From Candidula unifasciata (lineage: Eukaryota > Mollusca > Gastropoda > Stylommatophora > Geomitridae), in the NCBI GenBank assembly GCA_905116865.2, contig CAJHNH020004557.1, forward strand, positions 804,036 through 868,035: a DNA stretch of 64,000 bases, read 5' to 3'. Positions 11,725 through 64,000 of this stretch are shown here, piece after piece. Position 1 is the first letter of the stretch. Each line of letters starts with the position of its first letter. Both the position numbers and the translations under genes were made by a program. The notes under the pieces are model-generated. The model ran no database searches. It saw only the letters and a program-made list of their open reading frames with translations, and was not told the origin of the DNA.

Positions 11725-12850
11725 TTTAACACCGTTACCTCCATTAACTTATGTACAGTTCTTACCCTGTACTACCTTAAGCACAGTTGCTAACCTCCAC
11801 TACCTTAAGCACAGTTGCTAACCTCCACTACCTTAAGCACAGTTGCTAACCTCCACTACCTTAAGCACAGTTGCTAACCTCCACTACCTTAAGCACAGTT
11901 GCTAACCTCCACTACCTTAAGCACAGTTGCTAACCTTCACTACCTTAAGCACAGTTGCTAACCTCCACTACCTTAAGCACAGTTGCTAACCTTCACTACC
12001 TTAAGCACAGTTGCTAACCTTCACTACCTTTAGCACAGTTGCTAACCTCCACTACCTTAAGCACAGTTGCTAACCTCCACTACCTTAAGCACAGTTGCTA
12101 ACCTCCACTACCTTAAGCACAGTTGCTAACCTTCACTACCTTAAGCACAGTTGCTAACCTCCACTACCTTAAGCACAGTTGCTAACCTTCACTACCTTAA
12201 GCACAGTTGCTAACCTCCACTACCTTAAGCACAGTTGCTAACCTTCACTACCTTAAGCACAGTTGCTAACCTCCACTACCTTAAGCACAGTTGCTAACCT
12301 TCACTACCTTAAGCACAGTTGCTAACCTCCACTACCTTAAGCACAGTTGCTAACCTCCACTACCTTAAGCACAGTTGCTAACCTTCACTACCTTAAGCAC
12401 AGTTGCTAACCTCCACTACCTTAAGCACAGTTGCTAACCTTCACTACCTTAAGCACAGTTGCTAACCTCCACTACCTTAAGCACAGTTGCTAACCTTCAC
12501 TACCTTAAGCACAGTTGCTAACCTCCACTACCTTAAGCACAGTTGCTAACCTCCACTACCTTAAGCACAGTTGCTAACCTTCACTACCTTGAGCACAGTT
12601 GCTAACCTCCACTACCTTAAGCACAGTTGCTAACCTCCACTACCTTAAGCACAGTTGCTAACCTCCACTACCTTAAGCACAGTTGCTAACCTCCACTACC
12701 TTAAGCACAGTTGCTAACCTCCACTACCTTAAGCACAGTTGCTAACCTCCACTACCTTAAGCACAGTTGCTAACCTTCACTACCTTAAGCACAGTTGCTA
12801 ACCTCTACTACCTTAAGCACAGTTGTTAACTTCTACCTTTAGCACAGCTG
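11725..12850. repeat. 28-bp minisatellite
   Basis: About 38 units of taagcacagttgctaacctc plus cactacct. The two variants aacctcc and aaccttc are interspersed in runs. 12851-13165 shows nothing else. Confidence 0.95.
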
Positions 12851-13164
12851 TTAACTATTACAAGAACAAATGTAACAACGCAAACTGTGTTTGTTCCAAG
12901 CTATATTTTTTATGTGACATAGTGTAAAAATTCATAAGTACATTGAAAATCAACAACTGTCAAAAACATACACAAACATTTCTCCAGCTAGTTTTCATTT
13001 AGAATCTTCAAGGCAATCTTATCTGTGTCCATCTTCTCAAGCACTATTTACAGTTATTCTGGTGAACAGAAGTGAATCATGGACGGTCAGAATCAAACAT
13101 AATACTGTTTAACCACAGTGGGCTGCAGGTTACTTCAGGTGCTCTTATGTATCTTGCACTTGCT

Positions 13165-13400
13165 CACTGGCTGTGAACTCCGGTAGAATGTTCTGGTTTC
13201 CTTGTCTGCCTCTGGACTTAGTCTTTTTCCCCAGAACCTGAGTTATCAATGCATATCCATTTTACAGATCTGACTTATTTAAATGCAGACTGTTGGTTCC
13301 TGGACTTCAAAGAAAGCTTCCAATTAGTTGACTCTTACAATATGCTTATTGGGTAGGCAGTGGGTCTATTCTTGTTTATCCCCACACCAGGGCCCCGGGA
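13165..13400 (-). mobile_element. Family A element
   Basis: Reverse copy from ggctgtgaactccggtagaa to ggcagtgggtctattcttg. Confidence 0.8.
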
Positions 13401-13494
13401 CCCACGCCGGATTATCTGTTTTATACATGTGAACGGGGTTTCCAGGATCTGTTCCTGCTGGATTATCATCTGAATACTGTTCTTTTAGTCACTG

Positions 13495-13795
13495 GGTCAC
13501 ATGGACACACAACTGAAGTTTGGTGAATCAGCCATGTGTACATGTGGATTGGCACCTGAAAAAACAGATCATGTGCTCCAAGACTGTCCCAAATACAACA
13601 TATCAAAGCAAAACTTTTGGCCAAGAGAAACACCGGTGCGAGTCTAACTTTACGGGTCGCTGAGTAAATTACAACAGATAGTGAAGTTCATTCTAGAGAC
13701 AACATTACAGATATTATATCTTTTTCAAGTGAACGAAAGAAGTCACTGGGTGTTATATCTTTCAGAAGATAAAAAAAAATAATTGGAAAAAATTG
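13495..13795 (+). pseudogene. Non-LTR retrotransposon 3' fragment (zinc-knuckle tail)
   Basis: Encodes the broken equivalent of SAMCTCGLAPEKTDHVLQDC, the Cys/His tail that follows the RNase H domain in the element at 29.07 kb. Stops interrupt it. Confidence 0.75.
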
Positions 13796-13857
13796 TATGA
13801 TGTCTTGACAGAAATCTCTCGGCGAGGTTTAGGGGGTCAATATGTTGGATGCCCACA

Positions 13858-14035
13858 CCCCTTCAAAGTCGAAGTGCATCTGCCTGAGAGGGGAGGAACC
13901 CGCAGTCTGCTAACAAATAAGCCACATCTGTAAAACAGATGTGCACGCAAAACTCCAGTTCTGGAACAAGACGGGAAGTGAGCGAAGAAGCAGAATTTTC
14001 CCCTAGAGTTTACAGCCAGTGAATATGAAGTTCAT
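13858..14035 (+). mobile_element. Family A element
   Basis: Has caaagtcgaagtgcatctgc, ctgtaaaacagatgtgcacg and the end gtttacagccagtgaatatg. Confidence 0.85.
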
Positions 14036-14149
14036 AGATCTAAGGTCACACGAAGAACACGAGTGACCCAGTTTCCATCTTTGTCACCTGGCCATCTCAA
14101 TTTCTAGATAACTATAATTAACACAAAAATCCTATCAATTACATGCACT

Positions 14150-14395
14150 TAGTCAAACTGCCAGCATTAAAAAGAGACAATCTACATTCTGTGGTCGTGT
14201 GATGTGAAGGAGAAAACTGGAGTAGAGGAGAGGCAGAGGTAGACTAGGAGAAAAGATGTTGGACTAGACAGTTTGGCGATGTGGCATGGAGGATCATCCA
14301 TGTCAGAACTGATTAAAAGTACTCAAGACAGAAGGCTGTGGACAGACATGAATATCAACTCCATACAGCATGGACTTAAAGAAATCAAATAACTG
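14150..14395 (+). pseudogene. Non-LTR retrotransposon C-terminal remnant
   Basis: The frames include RKDVGLDSLAMWHGGSS and RRLWTDMNINSIQHGLK, the conserved end of endonuclease/reverse transcriptase ORFs in this genome; a related reverse copy is at 33424. Frameshifted. Confidence 0.65.
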
Positions 14396-14519
14396 ACAAC
14401 CTATTCAAGAGCTGGCTTCCCTGCTCAGGGTTGGTCTTGACCCACTTGGGGAATCTCCTCTCAACTGTGTGGACCCATTTAGGCTTATGTTCTAACAGTT
14501 TCATCTTCCTCCTCTGCCC

Positions 14520-14725
14520 TTAAAAGGTTGGTTAGCATGTTGTGTTGTGGTTTACAGCTAGACTGCAGTATCTGTGCCTTTTTACCCAACACATCTGATT
14601 TCAGCAAACCCCTTAATAAGTCGCATTTTACATGTTTGTTGAGTGGCCTGGGTTTGTTAACCCCCCCCCCCCCCCCCCCCCCCCACCCCACCACCACCAC
14701 CACCAAATGGGGTTCTGGAACATTT
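14520..14725. repeat. Family D copy with poly(C)
   Basis: Shares tgtggtttacagctagactg, cccaacacatctgatttc and ccccttaataagtcgca with 35.8 and 50.1 kb. It ends in a run of 24 C at 14661-14684. Confidence 0.6.
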
Positions 14726-14954
14726 TTGTAAACAGAAAATAGCTGAATCTTTCCACCGCCAACTTTACACATTTAAAATGATGAAAACAAACTTTATTCT
14801 CAAAGGGTCACTAATTAGGCACGCAGGCCTATCTTACATCCAGCCCTTTCAAGCAGCATTCCTCTCTCACACCACAACTGCATTCCATCTAGAAACATAT
14901 TAAACAGCAGTATACATAATATTAAGAGCAGGTCAACACAAAAGCATGTATGGC

Positions 14955-15352
14955 GACTAACGTATGTGTGACCTGTCATAGTGTGGCTCATTACTGGAGA
15001 TGTGTGATGTCATAATATGGCTCATTACTGGAGATGTGTGACCTGTCATAGTGTGGCTCATTACTGGAGATGTGTGACCTGTCATAATATGGCTCATTAC
15101 TGGAGATGTGTGACCTGTCATAATATGGCTCATTACTGGAGATGTGTGACCTGTCATAGTGTGGCTCATTACTGGAGATGTGTGACCTGTCATAATATGG
15201 CTCATTACTGGAGATGTGTGACCTGTCATAATATGGCTCATTACTGGAGATGTGTGACCTGTCATAGTGTGGCTCATTACTGGAGATGTGTGACCTGTCA
15301 TTATATGGCTCATTACTGGAGATGTGTGACCTGTCATAGTGTGGCTCATTAT
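14955..15352. repeat. 36-bp minisatellite
   Basis: About eleven units of ctcattactggagatgtgtg plus acctgtcata and gtgtgg or atatgg. The two endings are interspersed. Confidence 0.95.
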
Positions 15353-15392
15353 ACATCTGAGAATTGTGGTCAATCTTTATGGATACAGGTTA

Positions 15393-15630
15393 GTTAGTTG
15401 CGTATCCTTTACAGAACGTTGCAGAACCAACCCCAGCAGCTTCTGGCTGTGGTGTGGTTTTTCTAGGCAAATTTACATCCAGTAGTTTGCCATTGCTTTC
15501 TGGACGGTCTGCTTCTTGATATCACTGTCAAAACCAACGCAAGGTGCATGGCCCACAGCTGGGATCGAACCCGGCATCCTGGCATTACAGAGCGCTCGCA
15601 TCGACTTAGCCACAGTGCCGACCTTCATGG
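15393..15630 (-). mobile_element. Family F tRNA-derived SINE
   Basis: On the - strand it starts ggtcggcactgtggctaagt (A-box region) and has the B-box-like gggttcgatccc. The far end reads gttgcgtatcctttacagaa on the + strand. Copies at 47.7 and 49.2 kb. 15640-16080 is AT-rich with nothing seen. Confidence 0.85.
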
Positions 15631-16084
15631 ATATATGTGGTAAAAATATCAATCTACACCAAATATACAGTAACAAAGTATTCATTTTCCTATTAAACAA
15701 CATCTTGATGGAATGTTTCTTGTAAACAAAATATATTCATGGGTGTGTAAAACTATATACCTCTGAGAAATGATTGCAATCACAGATTAGATAACACAAC
15801 AACCATACATCAATATAACAAATAAGCTGTGATAAAGAAAAAACGTTTAGAGTTGCTATTGAATAGCCAGATTTGATATCGGGCACAGATGAATAAAACT
15901 AAGAATTGGTTTCAAAAGGAGAAAATTTTCAGGCACAATTGCTGTTGGTCACAAAAATATATACAGAATTGTGTTTAAAAATGCATAAATTCAAGGGTAT
16001 CTCTGGTACTATGCCAACATCAGCTAAATGCTAAATGACTTGTTTTGAGAAAATCATCTGATCGTTGAGAGGAGTCTCTGAAGT

Positions 16085-16625
16085 GACAAAAAATGTATGT
16101 AGTTGCAAGGTCACTAACAACATGAGAAGAGAAGAGTTACACATACCAGCTTTAGAGAAGAATTGGAATAAGACCATGTCTGGATTATACTGACAGACAA
16201 AGCTGAAATGAAGCCAGACCAAACTGCTTGTGAGACTCTTTACAGCAGAATATCTGGGAGGAAGGCGAGAGGAAGACCAACAAAGAGTTGGATAAATGGT
16301 GTAGTATAAACCTCCAAAAAGATGAAAAAATCCATCACACAAGCCGCCTGAGAAGCGCAAGACAAATACAAAAAAAACACCACAAAACTGGGCTACAACC
16401 TGGTATCTGTAGGACGACACTGGGCTACAACCTGGTATCTGTGACATGACACTGGGCTACAACCTGGTATCTGTGACATGACACTGGGCTACAACCTGGT
16501 ATCAGTGACATGACACTGGGCTACAACCTGGTATCTGTGACATGACACTGGGCTACAACCTAGTATCTGTAACATGACACTTGGCTACAACCTGGTATCT
16601 GGTAGACAACAAAAGAAGAAAGAAG
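16085..16625 (+). pseudogene. Non-LTR retrotransposon tail, family with 36.5- and 51.0-kb copies
   Basis: Shares aataagaccatgtctggatt, catctgggaggaaggcga and agttggataaatgg with the two other copies. The far end ctacaacctggtatct is amplified (next entry). The tail is rich in aagaagaaag. Confidence 0.65.
16390..16608. repeat. 32-bp minisatellite grown from a retrotransposon tail
   Basis: About six units of ctacaacctggtatctgtga then catgacactggg. A single copy of the same sequence ends the related elements at 36.84 and 51.31 kb. Confidence 0.92.
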
Positions 16626-17115
16626 AAGACGTTGCCTGAGAGAGAGAAAAGAGGACAGATCTTATCGGCGACAAACTGGCATGGGCAGTGGACTATGATT
16701 TTTGAAACAAGGAACATATGAGGCAATAATGGAAAGAAAAACAAGACAATAGGGGAGAGATGAAAAGTAAAATAAGGAATCTTGACTGACAGCATAACCA
16801 AGACTCCAGTGGAACAGACGCAGTTATGATGGTTTGGACGGGTATACAGAATGGGAGAGAATCTGCTAACACGGCAGGCATGTGTGGCAGTTATGAGGGT
16901 TTGGTCGGGTATACAGAATGGGAGAGAATCTGCTAACACGGCAGGCATGTGTGGCCGAGAGCCAGGGAACCAGACTGCCAGGACGACCCAGGGTTTGCTA
17001 GGAAGATAACATCCAACAGTTCCTGACACAGCATTGGAATGGAACAAAGCCAAACAAATAGACGATCCTCTGTCAGACATCCACACCCCAGGGTAGAAAT
17101 GGATTGAGGAAGTAA
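16626..17115 (+). pseudogene. Retroelement C-terminal remnant with 65-bp duplication
   Basis: Frames read LWWFGRVYRMGENLLTRQAC and RLPGRPR, the end of a reverse-transcriptase ORF. The segment beginning cagttatgatggtttggacg (about 16820-16950) is present twice in tandem. Confidence 0.6.
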
Positions 17116-17164
17116 GTAGTTGCAGACGAGCCCATACCAAACGAACATAAACAGCACTTTATGG

Positions 17165-17840
17165 TGGTTCTCACTCTGTCGTGATTTGGCGCCATCAATA
17201 GTTGATGCACAAGTGAAAGCATTGGTAGAGGAACACACATCACTGGAAGATGCTGTTATATACACAAAAGGTTACGTAAGAAGCGAAGTGCATGGGCTTT
17301 CATGGCAAGAACTGAAGGAAAATTCATCAAAAAAGACATTGGAGCCTTTGCTTCTACCAGTAGCAGCAGCAGCATGTAGGTCATGGCTGAGATGTTAGAA
17401 AGGCTGAATACTCAGGAATTCACCAATGCATGCTTTTTTCTCAGTGACTCTGTAAGTATTCTACAGAGATCAAGGCAGGGCATATACGAAAACAGTACCT
17501 CCATCTGATACAGCATGCAACGTTTCGCAAAATTACTTTCATTTGTCCCAGGTATGTTGGTGGGAAAGGCAATGAGAGAGCAGACGCCCTGGCTGGCAGT
17601 GTGACTGTCAGGAATGGGCCATCTGTGGACAGGAGAGACATCATCAATGCCAAACGAGGGACTAAATGCTGTGAAACTTTCAGTTTTGTGGAAAATGTTA
17701 TTTCGCTTAATACACTGCATACCGTGGGTATACCAATTGGATCGTTGAGACAGGAAAACCATGCGGGAGCCACCCGTGGTTACATCAACCAAAACAGAAT
17801 GGGAGTTATTAGCAAAACAAGAGAGTGTGATCATGTCTGA
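17165..17840 (+). pseudogene. Retroelement RNase H-like remnant
   Basis: After stops and shifts one frame reads YVGGKGNERADALAGSVTV, the GNExAD motif of RNase H domains. Upstream frames are open for 70-90 codons but are broken. No intact ORF. Confidence 0.55.
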
Positions 17841-17964
17841 TATCTGAATACAAATGATAAGCTTTAAATTTCACAAACAGGAATCCACTCTGTAGCAGTA
17901 TGAAAATACACTTAGAGATATTGGCAACAGGAGGTGTTTCTGTTTTTTATACAGTTTACACACC

Positions 17965-18490
17965 AGGCTGATGTCTGCCCCAGCATCCCCAGCAAGATGT
18001 GTGTCCCAGCATGATGTAAGCCCCAGCATGATGTGTGTGCCCCAGCAAGATGTGTGTCCCAGCATGATGTCTGCCCCAGCATGTTGTATGCCCCAGCATG
18101 ATGTGTGCCCCAGCATGATGTGTGTGCCCCAGCATGATGTGTGTGCCCCAGCATGATGTCTGCCCCAGCATGTTGTGTGCCCCAGCAAGATGTGTGTCCC
18201 AGCATGATGTCTGCCCCAGCATGTTGTGTGCCCCAGCATGATGTGTGCCCCAGCATGATGTGTGTGCCCCAGCATGATGTCTGCCCCAGCATGATGTGTG
18301 TGCCCCAGCATGATGTGTGTGCCCCAGCATGATGTGTGCGCCAGCATGATGTGTGTGCCAGCATGATGTGTGTGCCCCAGCATGATGTGTGTCCCAGCAT
18401 GTTGTGTGCCCCAGCATGATGTGTGTGCCCCAGCATGATGGGTGCCCTAATATGATGTCTGCCCCACCATGACGTGTGTCCCTGCATGAT
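17965..18490. repeat. 17/19-bp minisatellite
   Basis: About 29 units of ccccagcatgatgtgtg with 17- and 19-base variants. Open in several frames on both strands. Confidence 0.95.
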
Positions 18491-19795
18491 GATGTTGAAT
18501 ACATCTGCATTATTGGGGATGTAAATGTGGTCACTTTTCTCGGGAAGGCTGCCAACATCATCATGTGCTGTGCTGTGGACTACAAATTGCAGGGTGGGGG
18601 GGGGTTTGAATACATTTTCTCACACAAAAATAGAGTATAAAATACGAAGATAAGCTTTAAATTTCACAAGCTGATTGAAGCAGATATACTGATGACTGAG
18701 ATATTGAACATATGACAGTTTACACACAGGCTGCTCAACAATGGAGGGAGAGGGGGAACCACTTTGGCAAGTATGTCTTTACAAAAATATTTGTATGGCG
18801 GAATAAATGTTTCTGGTTGAAAAAGTCATAAACCAACTGCTTGTATGGTCACAAACTTGTCAAAAAGCTCTGGCAATGACATTTGCGCGCATATAAGTTT
18901 TGTGATATTTATATTTTGATATAACTGTTCAACACAATATTCTTATCAAGGCTATGTTATCAGTGTAAAACATGGACATCGTCGTCAGAAGGAAAATAGC
19001 CATGACAAATTAAATGTTTGTGTACTATGCTAGCTGCAATGAGGAAAGATCGACTTAGGAACAATGTCAGGAGGAAAGTCGGCACATAACCAATACTGAA
19101 CTTTATCTGTAGACAATGAATCAAATGGTTTGGGAATGTTACAAGATTGGCATCAGACAGGGCACCACAGAACAATGTCTTACACATACAGTGGTAACAG
19201 AGCTAGAGGTTGACCATGCAGAGAATAGATCGCAGAAATATCAGACGCTGAAAAGTATTTTATATAAAGTGAACAGAAAGGCCCAACCTCTCTACATCTC
19301 TTCCTGCCCTGACGCCGCAAGGCATTCAAAAAGTAGAGACCAAAAAAAGGAGATATTCTGATATGTTGATTTTTTAAAATGGCCATATTTAAAGGGTGAG
19401 TAGTTATGTTAACTCGAAGAACATGGAGCATCACCAGGCTATGTTCCTATAGTTTGCAGTGGATACGTCTCAGCCAACATCCATTGAGGAGAGATTGGCA
19501 CCATTTTTTTGTTTTTTTTATATTGTTTATACATGAACGTCGCAGCTGCCTCACCTACACTATCATGATGATGATGTTTCCAAGGTATCTCTACTGATTC
19601 ATTACTCTACAGTGAACAACTATGCATAAATTATAATAGCATGAGTATAAAGCTAATGGAAACCACCTCTTCTGGTTGTGTTTATCCTAAACATTCTACC
19701 ACACTGACTAGCAAATTGTTCATAAAGTATTCATTACACAATTTTGTAAATGCTACAAATAAACAGAGGCAAACACCATCTCATGTGGTTCCATA
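18491..19795. other. Intergenic stretch without identified genes
   Basis: Mixed AT-rich sequence. A short + strand frame at 19116-19361 (MNQMVWECYKIGIRQGTTEQ) may be another retroelement end but I could not confirm it. Confidence 0.4.
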
Positions 19796-21035
19796 TGTGT
19801 ACTGTCCCAATATTTATAAATATCCCCGTACTGCCCCATGTTTGTAGCTATCCTTGTACTGTCTAATGTTTGTAGATATCTCTGTACTGTCCCATGTTTG
19901 TAGATATCTCTGTACTGTCCCATGTTTGTAGATATCTCTGTACTGTCCCATGTTTGTAGATATCTCTGTACTGTCCCATGTTTGTAGATATCCTTGTACT
20001 GTCTAATGTTTGTAGATATCCTTGTACTGTCTAATATTTGTAGATATCTCTGTACTGTCCCATGTTTGTAGATATCTCTGTACTGTCCCATGTTTGTAGA
20101 TATCTCTGTACTGTCCCATGTTTGTAGATATCCCCGTACTGCCCCATGTTTGTAGATATCCTTGTACTGTCTAATGTTTGTAGATATCCTTGTACTGTCT
20201 AATGTTTGTAGATATCTCTGTACGAGTCCGGCACATGTTTGCAGAGGTCGTGACTGTCCACTGTCGGTCCATGTTTGCAATCCGTCTGTACTGTCTGGAT
20301 GTTTGAGTATCTCTGAGCTGTCCCATGATGTAGATATCCCCGTAGGGCCCCATGTTTTGTAGATATCTTTTCCCCTGTACTGTCCAAATGAGGGCTTGGT
20401 AAGTAAGTCTATCTCTGTTCTAAGTCCCGACATAGTTCCAGCGGCGTTTGTAGATAATCCGCGTACTGCTTGCCTTATTTGTGTATGTAGATATCCATTG
20501 TAGTATTCTTCTAAGGCTGTCCCAAACTGTTTAATGTTGAGAGTTTTGATCCTTGTACTGTCCCAATATTTATAGATATCCCCGTACTGCCCCATGTTTG
20601 TAGATATCCTTGTACTGTCTAATGTTTGTAGATATCCTTGTACTGTCTAATGTTTGTAGATATCTCTGTACTGTCCCATGTTTGTAGATATCCCTGTACT
20701 GCCCCATGTTTGTAGATATCCTTATACTGTCTAATGTTTGTAGCTTTCCTTGTACTGTCTAATGTTTGTAGATATCTCTGCACTGTCCCATGTTTGTAGC
20801 TATCCTTGTACTTTCTAATGTTTGTAGATATCTCTGTACTGTCCCATGTTTGTAGATATCCCTGTACTGTCCCATATTTGTAGATATCCTGGTACTGTCC
20901 CATGTGTGTTGATATCCCTCTTTTGTCCTATGTGTGTGGATATCCATGTACTGTCCCAAGTTTGTAGACATCCCTATAATGTTCCTATGTTTGTAGATAT
21001 CACTGTACTGTCCCATGTTGGTAGATATCCTTTAC
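19796..21035. repeat. 28-bp minisatellite with an error-rich core
   Basis: Units of gtagatatctctgtactgtc plus ccatgttt. Between about 20222 and 20545 the units are broken by many small indels and substitutions unlike both flanks. Confidence 0.93.
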
Positions 21036-21726
21036 TGCCAATGCTGCCTTGTTATGCTTGTCTTTCCATCTGCTCAAATAAAGAATCTACCCGGGATATG
21101 TCTGCTAGTCTGCACATGTTTAAAATGGCAATTACACTTAATCTGGCATTTGTCCGAGGTTTATAGTGCAGGATAGAAACTTGCCAGGTATACACAATTA
21201 TCAATTCTCACCTAATGATAAATATGCGATCATTTCAATACACGTGTTAGTAACAGTCTAAAAAACATACCAAGCATCCTCGATTACATACTGAATAACA
21301 GTAATTTGTTACTGTACAAAATACAATCATAAAAATATAACATGTACCATATATACAATCAGAATTTTCAGGAATGTAAAATTTCAAATCTTACACTATA
21401 AAGAAGCATAAATACATAGTTGAAAATTGTATGTTTGTATTAACACTGCAAACAAAAGTCAGTAACAATGTCAGAATAAAAGAAAGCTACAGCAAACACA
21501 GAGTTAACTGGTTAGACATTTCAACAGAAACAATTCCTGGCACCAACAAGCCATACCAACGATTAGAGACACTGTATACAACTGAAGTGCCAAGACTTGT
21601 CACAAAAGTGAGGCCAGAACTAGCTAAACTCTCCAGACATCATAAACATACATAAACGTATGAGACAACCCAACCTACATGCTAAAGGTGCCTATAAGGC
21701 AAGTATATATGTAAAAATTAAAAATT
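21036..21726. other. AT-rich intergenic stretch
   Basis: I see no gene. A 74-codon + frame at 21431-21655 has no recognisable motif. Confidence 0.4.
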
Positions 21727-21930
21727 TTGGTGTTTCCTTCAGTCAGAGTGCATCTGCATGAGAGGCAAAGAGCTAACAGCCTGCACACAAATAAGCCATT
21801 TGTGTAAAACAGATATGCACAAAACTATGTTCTACAACAAGACGCATGTCCAGATGTGAATGAACAACAAGTGCTTTTAGCCTTGAGTTTACAACCAATG
21901 AACATGAAGAAGAAGAATAAGAAGAAGAAA
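21727..21930 (+). mobile_element. Family A element
   Basis: Has gtgtttccttcagtcagagt, gcatctgcatgagaggcaaa and the end gtttacaaccaatgaacatg, with a clear gaagaagaagaataagaag tail. Confidence 0.85.
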
Positions 21931-22044
21931 CACATTTCCGTTTGCACATAAACACACAACCACATTAAAGGATTCTGTACACCTATTAGAACACGCAAAA
22001 AAACACTGGAATAAGGCATAGACATGGACTGACAACCTCAGGAT

Positions 22045-22280
22045 TAAAAAAAAATAGACTTACAAACAAAGGGATAAAATACAGACACAAACAGATGGAA
22101 AAAACACAGACAGATGGATAAAACACAGACACAAACAAATGGATAAAACACAGACAGACACAAAAAGATGGATAAAACAGACAGACAGACACAAACACAG
22201 GGATAAAACACAGACACAAATAGATGGATAAAACAGACAGACACAAACACAAGGATAAAACACAGACATGGACAAAGAAA
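22045..22280. repeat. Short-unit repeat (ggataaaacacagacacaaa)
   Basis: About eleven irregular copies of a 20-28 bp unit with cagacagacaca interruptions. Confidence 0.9.
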
Positions 22281-22834
22281 TATAAACATGCACAGCACAG
22301 ATAAGAGTATGTATAAGCACACAGGTAATAATGTACTGTGTGCTTAATTGCATAAATAACAATCAACAGTATCATTAATTATATAGATAATAATGCGAAG
22401 CCAATAACATGGAATGTACAGAGTATAAAAATCAATGACACACCAAAAATGCATTCAATATTTTATAATAAGTGTTAAAAATATAACAAAGTACAATCAA
22501 TCAAATGTAGATATGTACAATCAAACAGATATACACAATAATACAGATCTAGACTCAATCACACATCAGCTTCATCCTGTTGTGCCATTGTATGTCATGC
22601 AGGGTTCAAAGTCTTTTTCTCCATTGTAGTCATACACATTTTGCTCTTTTTCCGGAATATCAATGACTGAAAACATGATCAAATTTCAGCTGTCTATTAC
22701 ATCACACTTCTATATCAAAACATGATTGGCAGTGCATGTGACAGGAGGGTGGGGCCAGATATGGTGAGCAATGCCAGATGGAATGAACCTACAGAAAGTT
22801 CAAACACACAGATCAAACATGCTGTTGTTCTCTA

Positions 22835-23185
22835 AGTACGGGTTCTTGGTTCTTTGATTCTCAGTAAGCGAATCAAACAATACGGGTTTGTGATTCTTTA
22901 ATTCTCAGTAAGCGAATCAAACCATGTCCAAGAAATGATGCTGCTCCCAAAAAAGCTTTCTTCGGTGCACACATGGAAGCTTTCTTTTGTGCACACATGG
23001 AAGCTTTCTTCGGTGCACACATGGAAGCTTTCTTCTGTGCACTCATGGAAGCTTTCTTCGGTGCACACATGGAAGCTTTCTTTTGTGCACACATGGAAGC
23101 TTTCTTCTGTGCACACATGGAAGCTTTTTTCAGTGCACACATGGAAGCTTTCTTCGGTGCACTCAAGGAAGCTTTTTTTCTGTGC
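22835..23185. repeat. 24-bp minisatellite and preceding 46-bp duplication
   Basis: About ten units of acatggaagctttcttcggt gcac from 22945. Just before it, ctttgattctcagtaagcga occurs twice about 46 bp apart. The region may lie in the 3' UTR of the - strand receptor. Confidence 0.9.
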
Positions 23186-23264
23186 TCAGATATTATGGAA
23201 TGTAAGTATTTTTCCTTCTTGATATAATTCTGACATAATTAGGTTACAAATTATCACATAAACA

Positions 23265-23460
23265 TCTTTCATCATTAGTCTCAACAATACATCATTTTTT
23301 GCAAACATCCCTCATCATTAGTCACATCAATACATTATTTCACACAAACATCTCTCAATCACTAGTCACATCAATACATCATGCATGCAAACATTCTTTG
23401 TCACTAGTCACATCAATACATCATCCACACACACATCACTCATCATCACTCAACCATAAA
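23265..23460. repeat. Irregular 35-45 bp repeat
   Basis: Degenerate units with catcactagtcacatcaata then catcat and cacaaac. Just past the stop of the - strand receptor, so probably in its 3' UTR. Confidence 0.7.
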
Positions 23461-23468
23461 TACATCAT

Positions 23469-63994
<40,526 letters not shown>

Positions 63995-64000
63995 AGTACT

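Noticed and set aside
22873..23227. Several overlapping frames of 70-97 codons
   Set aside because: 24-bp repeat open in many frames on both strands.

Overview
This is a window of animal nuclear DNA. It has spliced exons, tRNA-derived SINEs, non-LTR retrotransposon tails and very many intronic minisatellites. The two genes and the retroelement types fit a lophotrochozoan, probably a mollusc and perhaps a gastropod; that placement is inference. Most long open frames in the window are read-throughs of tandem repeats whose unit is a multiple of three, not genes.

Two real genes point toward each other. (1) On the + strand, positions 929-7664 hold the last two coding exons of U2AF1, the 35-kDa small subunit of the U2AF splicing factor, which recognises the 3' splice-site AG. 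The intron between them (1031-7552) is packed with diverged tandem repeats, many of which copy the acceptor of the last exon. (2) On the - strand, positions 63994 to 23469, I can assemble a complete 18-coding-exon gene in which every junction keeps phase. It encodes an 883-residue type I membrane receptor: signal peptide, five Ig-like domains, one fibronectin type III domain, a transmembrane helix and a long cytoplasmic tail. The tail has two ITIM-type tyrosine motifs, three YxN motifs, a lysine-rich stretch and a C-terminal PDZ-ligand-like end. The domain order resembles nephrin/Kirre/NCAM-type adhesion receptors, but the tail reads like an inhibitory immune-type receptor. I cannot name an orthologue.

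Layout: 1-7664 is the U2AF1 3' end. 7665-23468 is the convergent intergenic region, full of minisatellites, short (GAA)n-tailed elements, SINEs and decayed retroelements, and probably includes both 3' UTRs. 23469-43900 holds the cytoplasmic and transmembrane exons of the receptor, with very large arrays in the introns, including about 515 bp of GAA/TTC. 45161-60646 holds the extracellular exons. 60647-63924 is intron 1, and 63925-63994 is the signal-peptide exon at the right edge.

Repeat families found: family A, a short dispersed element with a (GAA)n tail and about 30 copies or fragments; family B, a tRNA-derived SINE with a conserved core; family F, another tRNA-derived SINE, all three copies on the - strand; families C, D and E, unclassified; single tRNA-like SINEs at 26.4 and 54.1 kb; several non-LTR 3' tails with RNase H or C-terminal ORF remnants; and one decayed mariner. 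Several minisatellites clearly grew from pieces of these elements, and several intronic arrays carry splice-site-like sequence in every unit on the transcribed strand. I did all of this by eye; domain calls come from motif reading and no database search was run.
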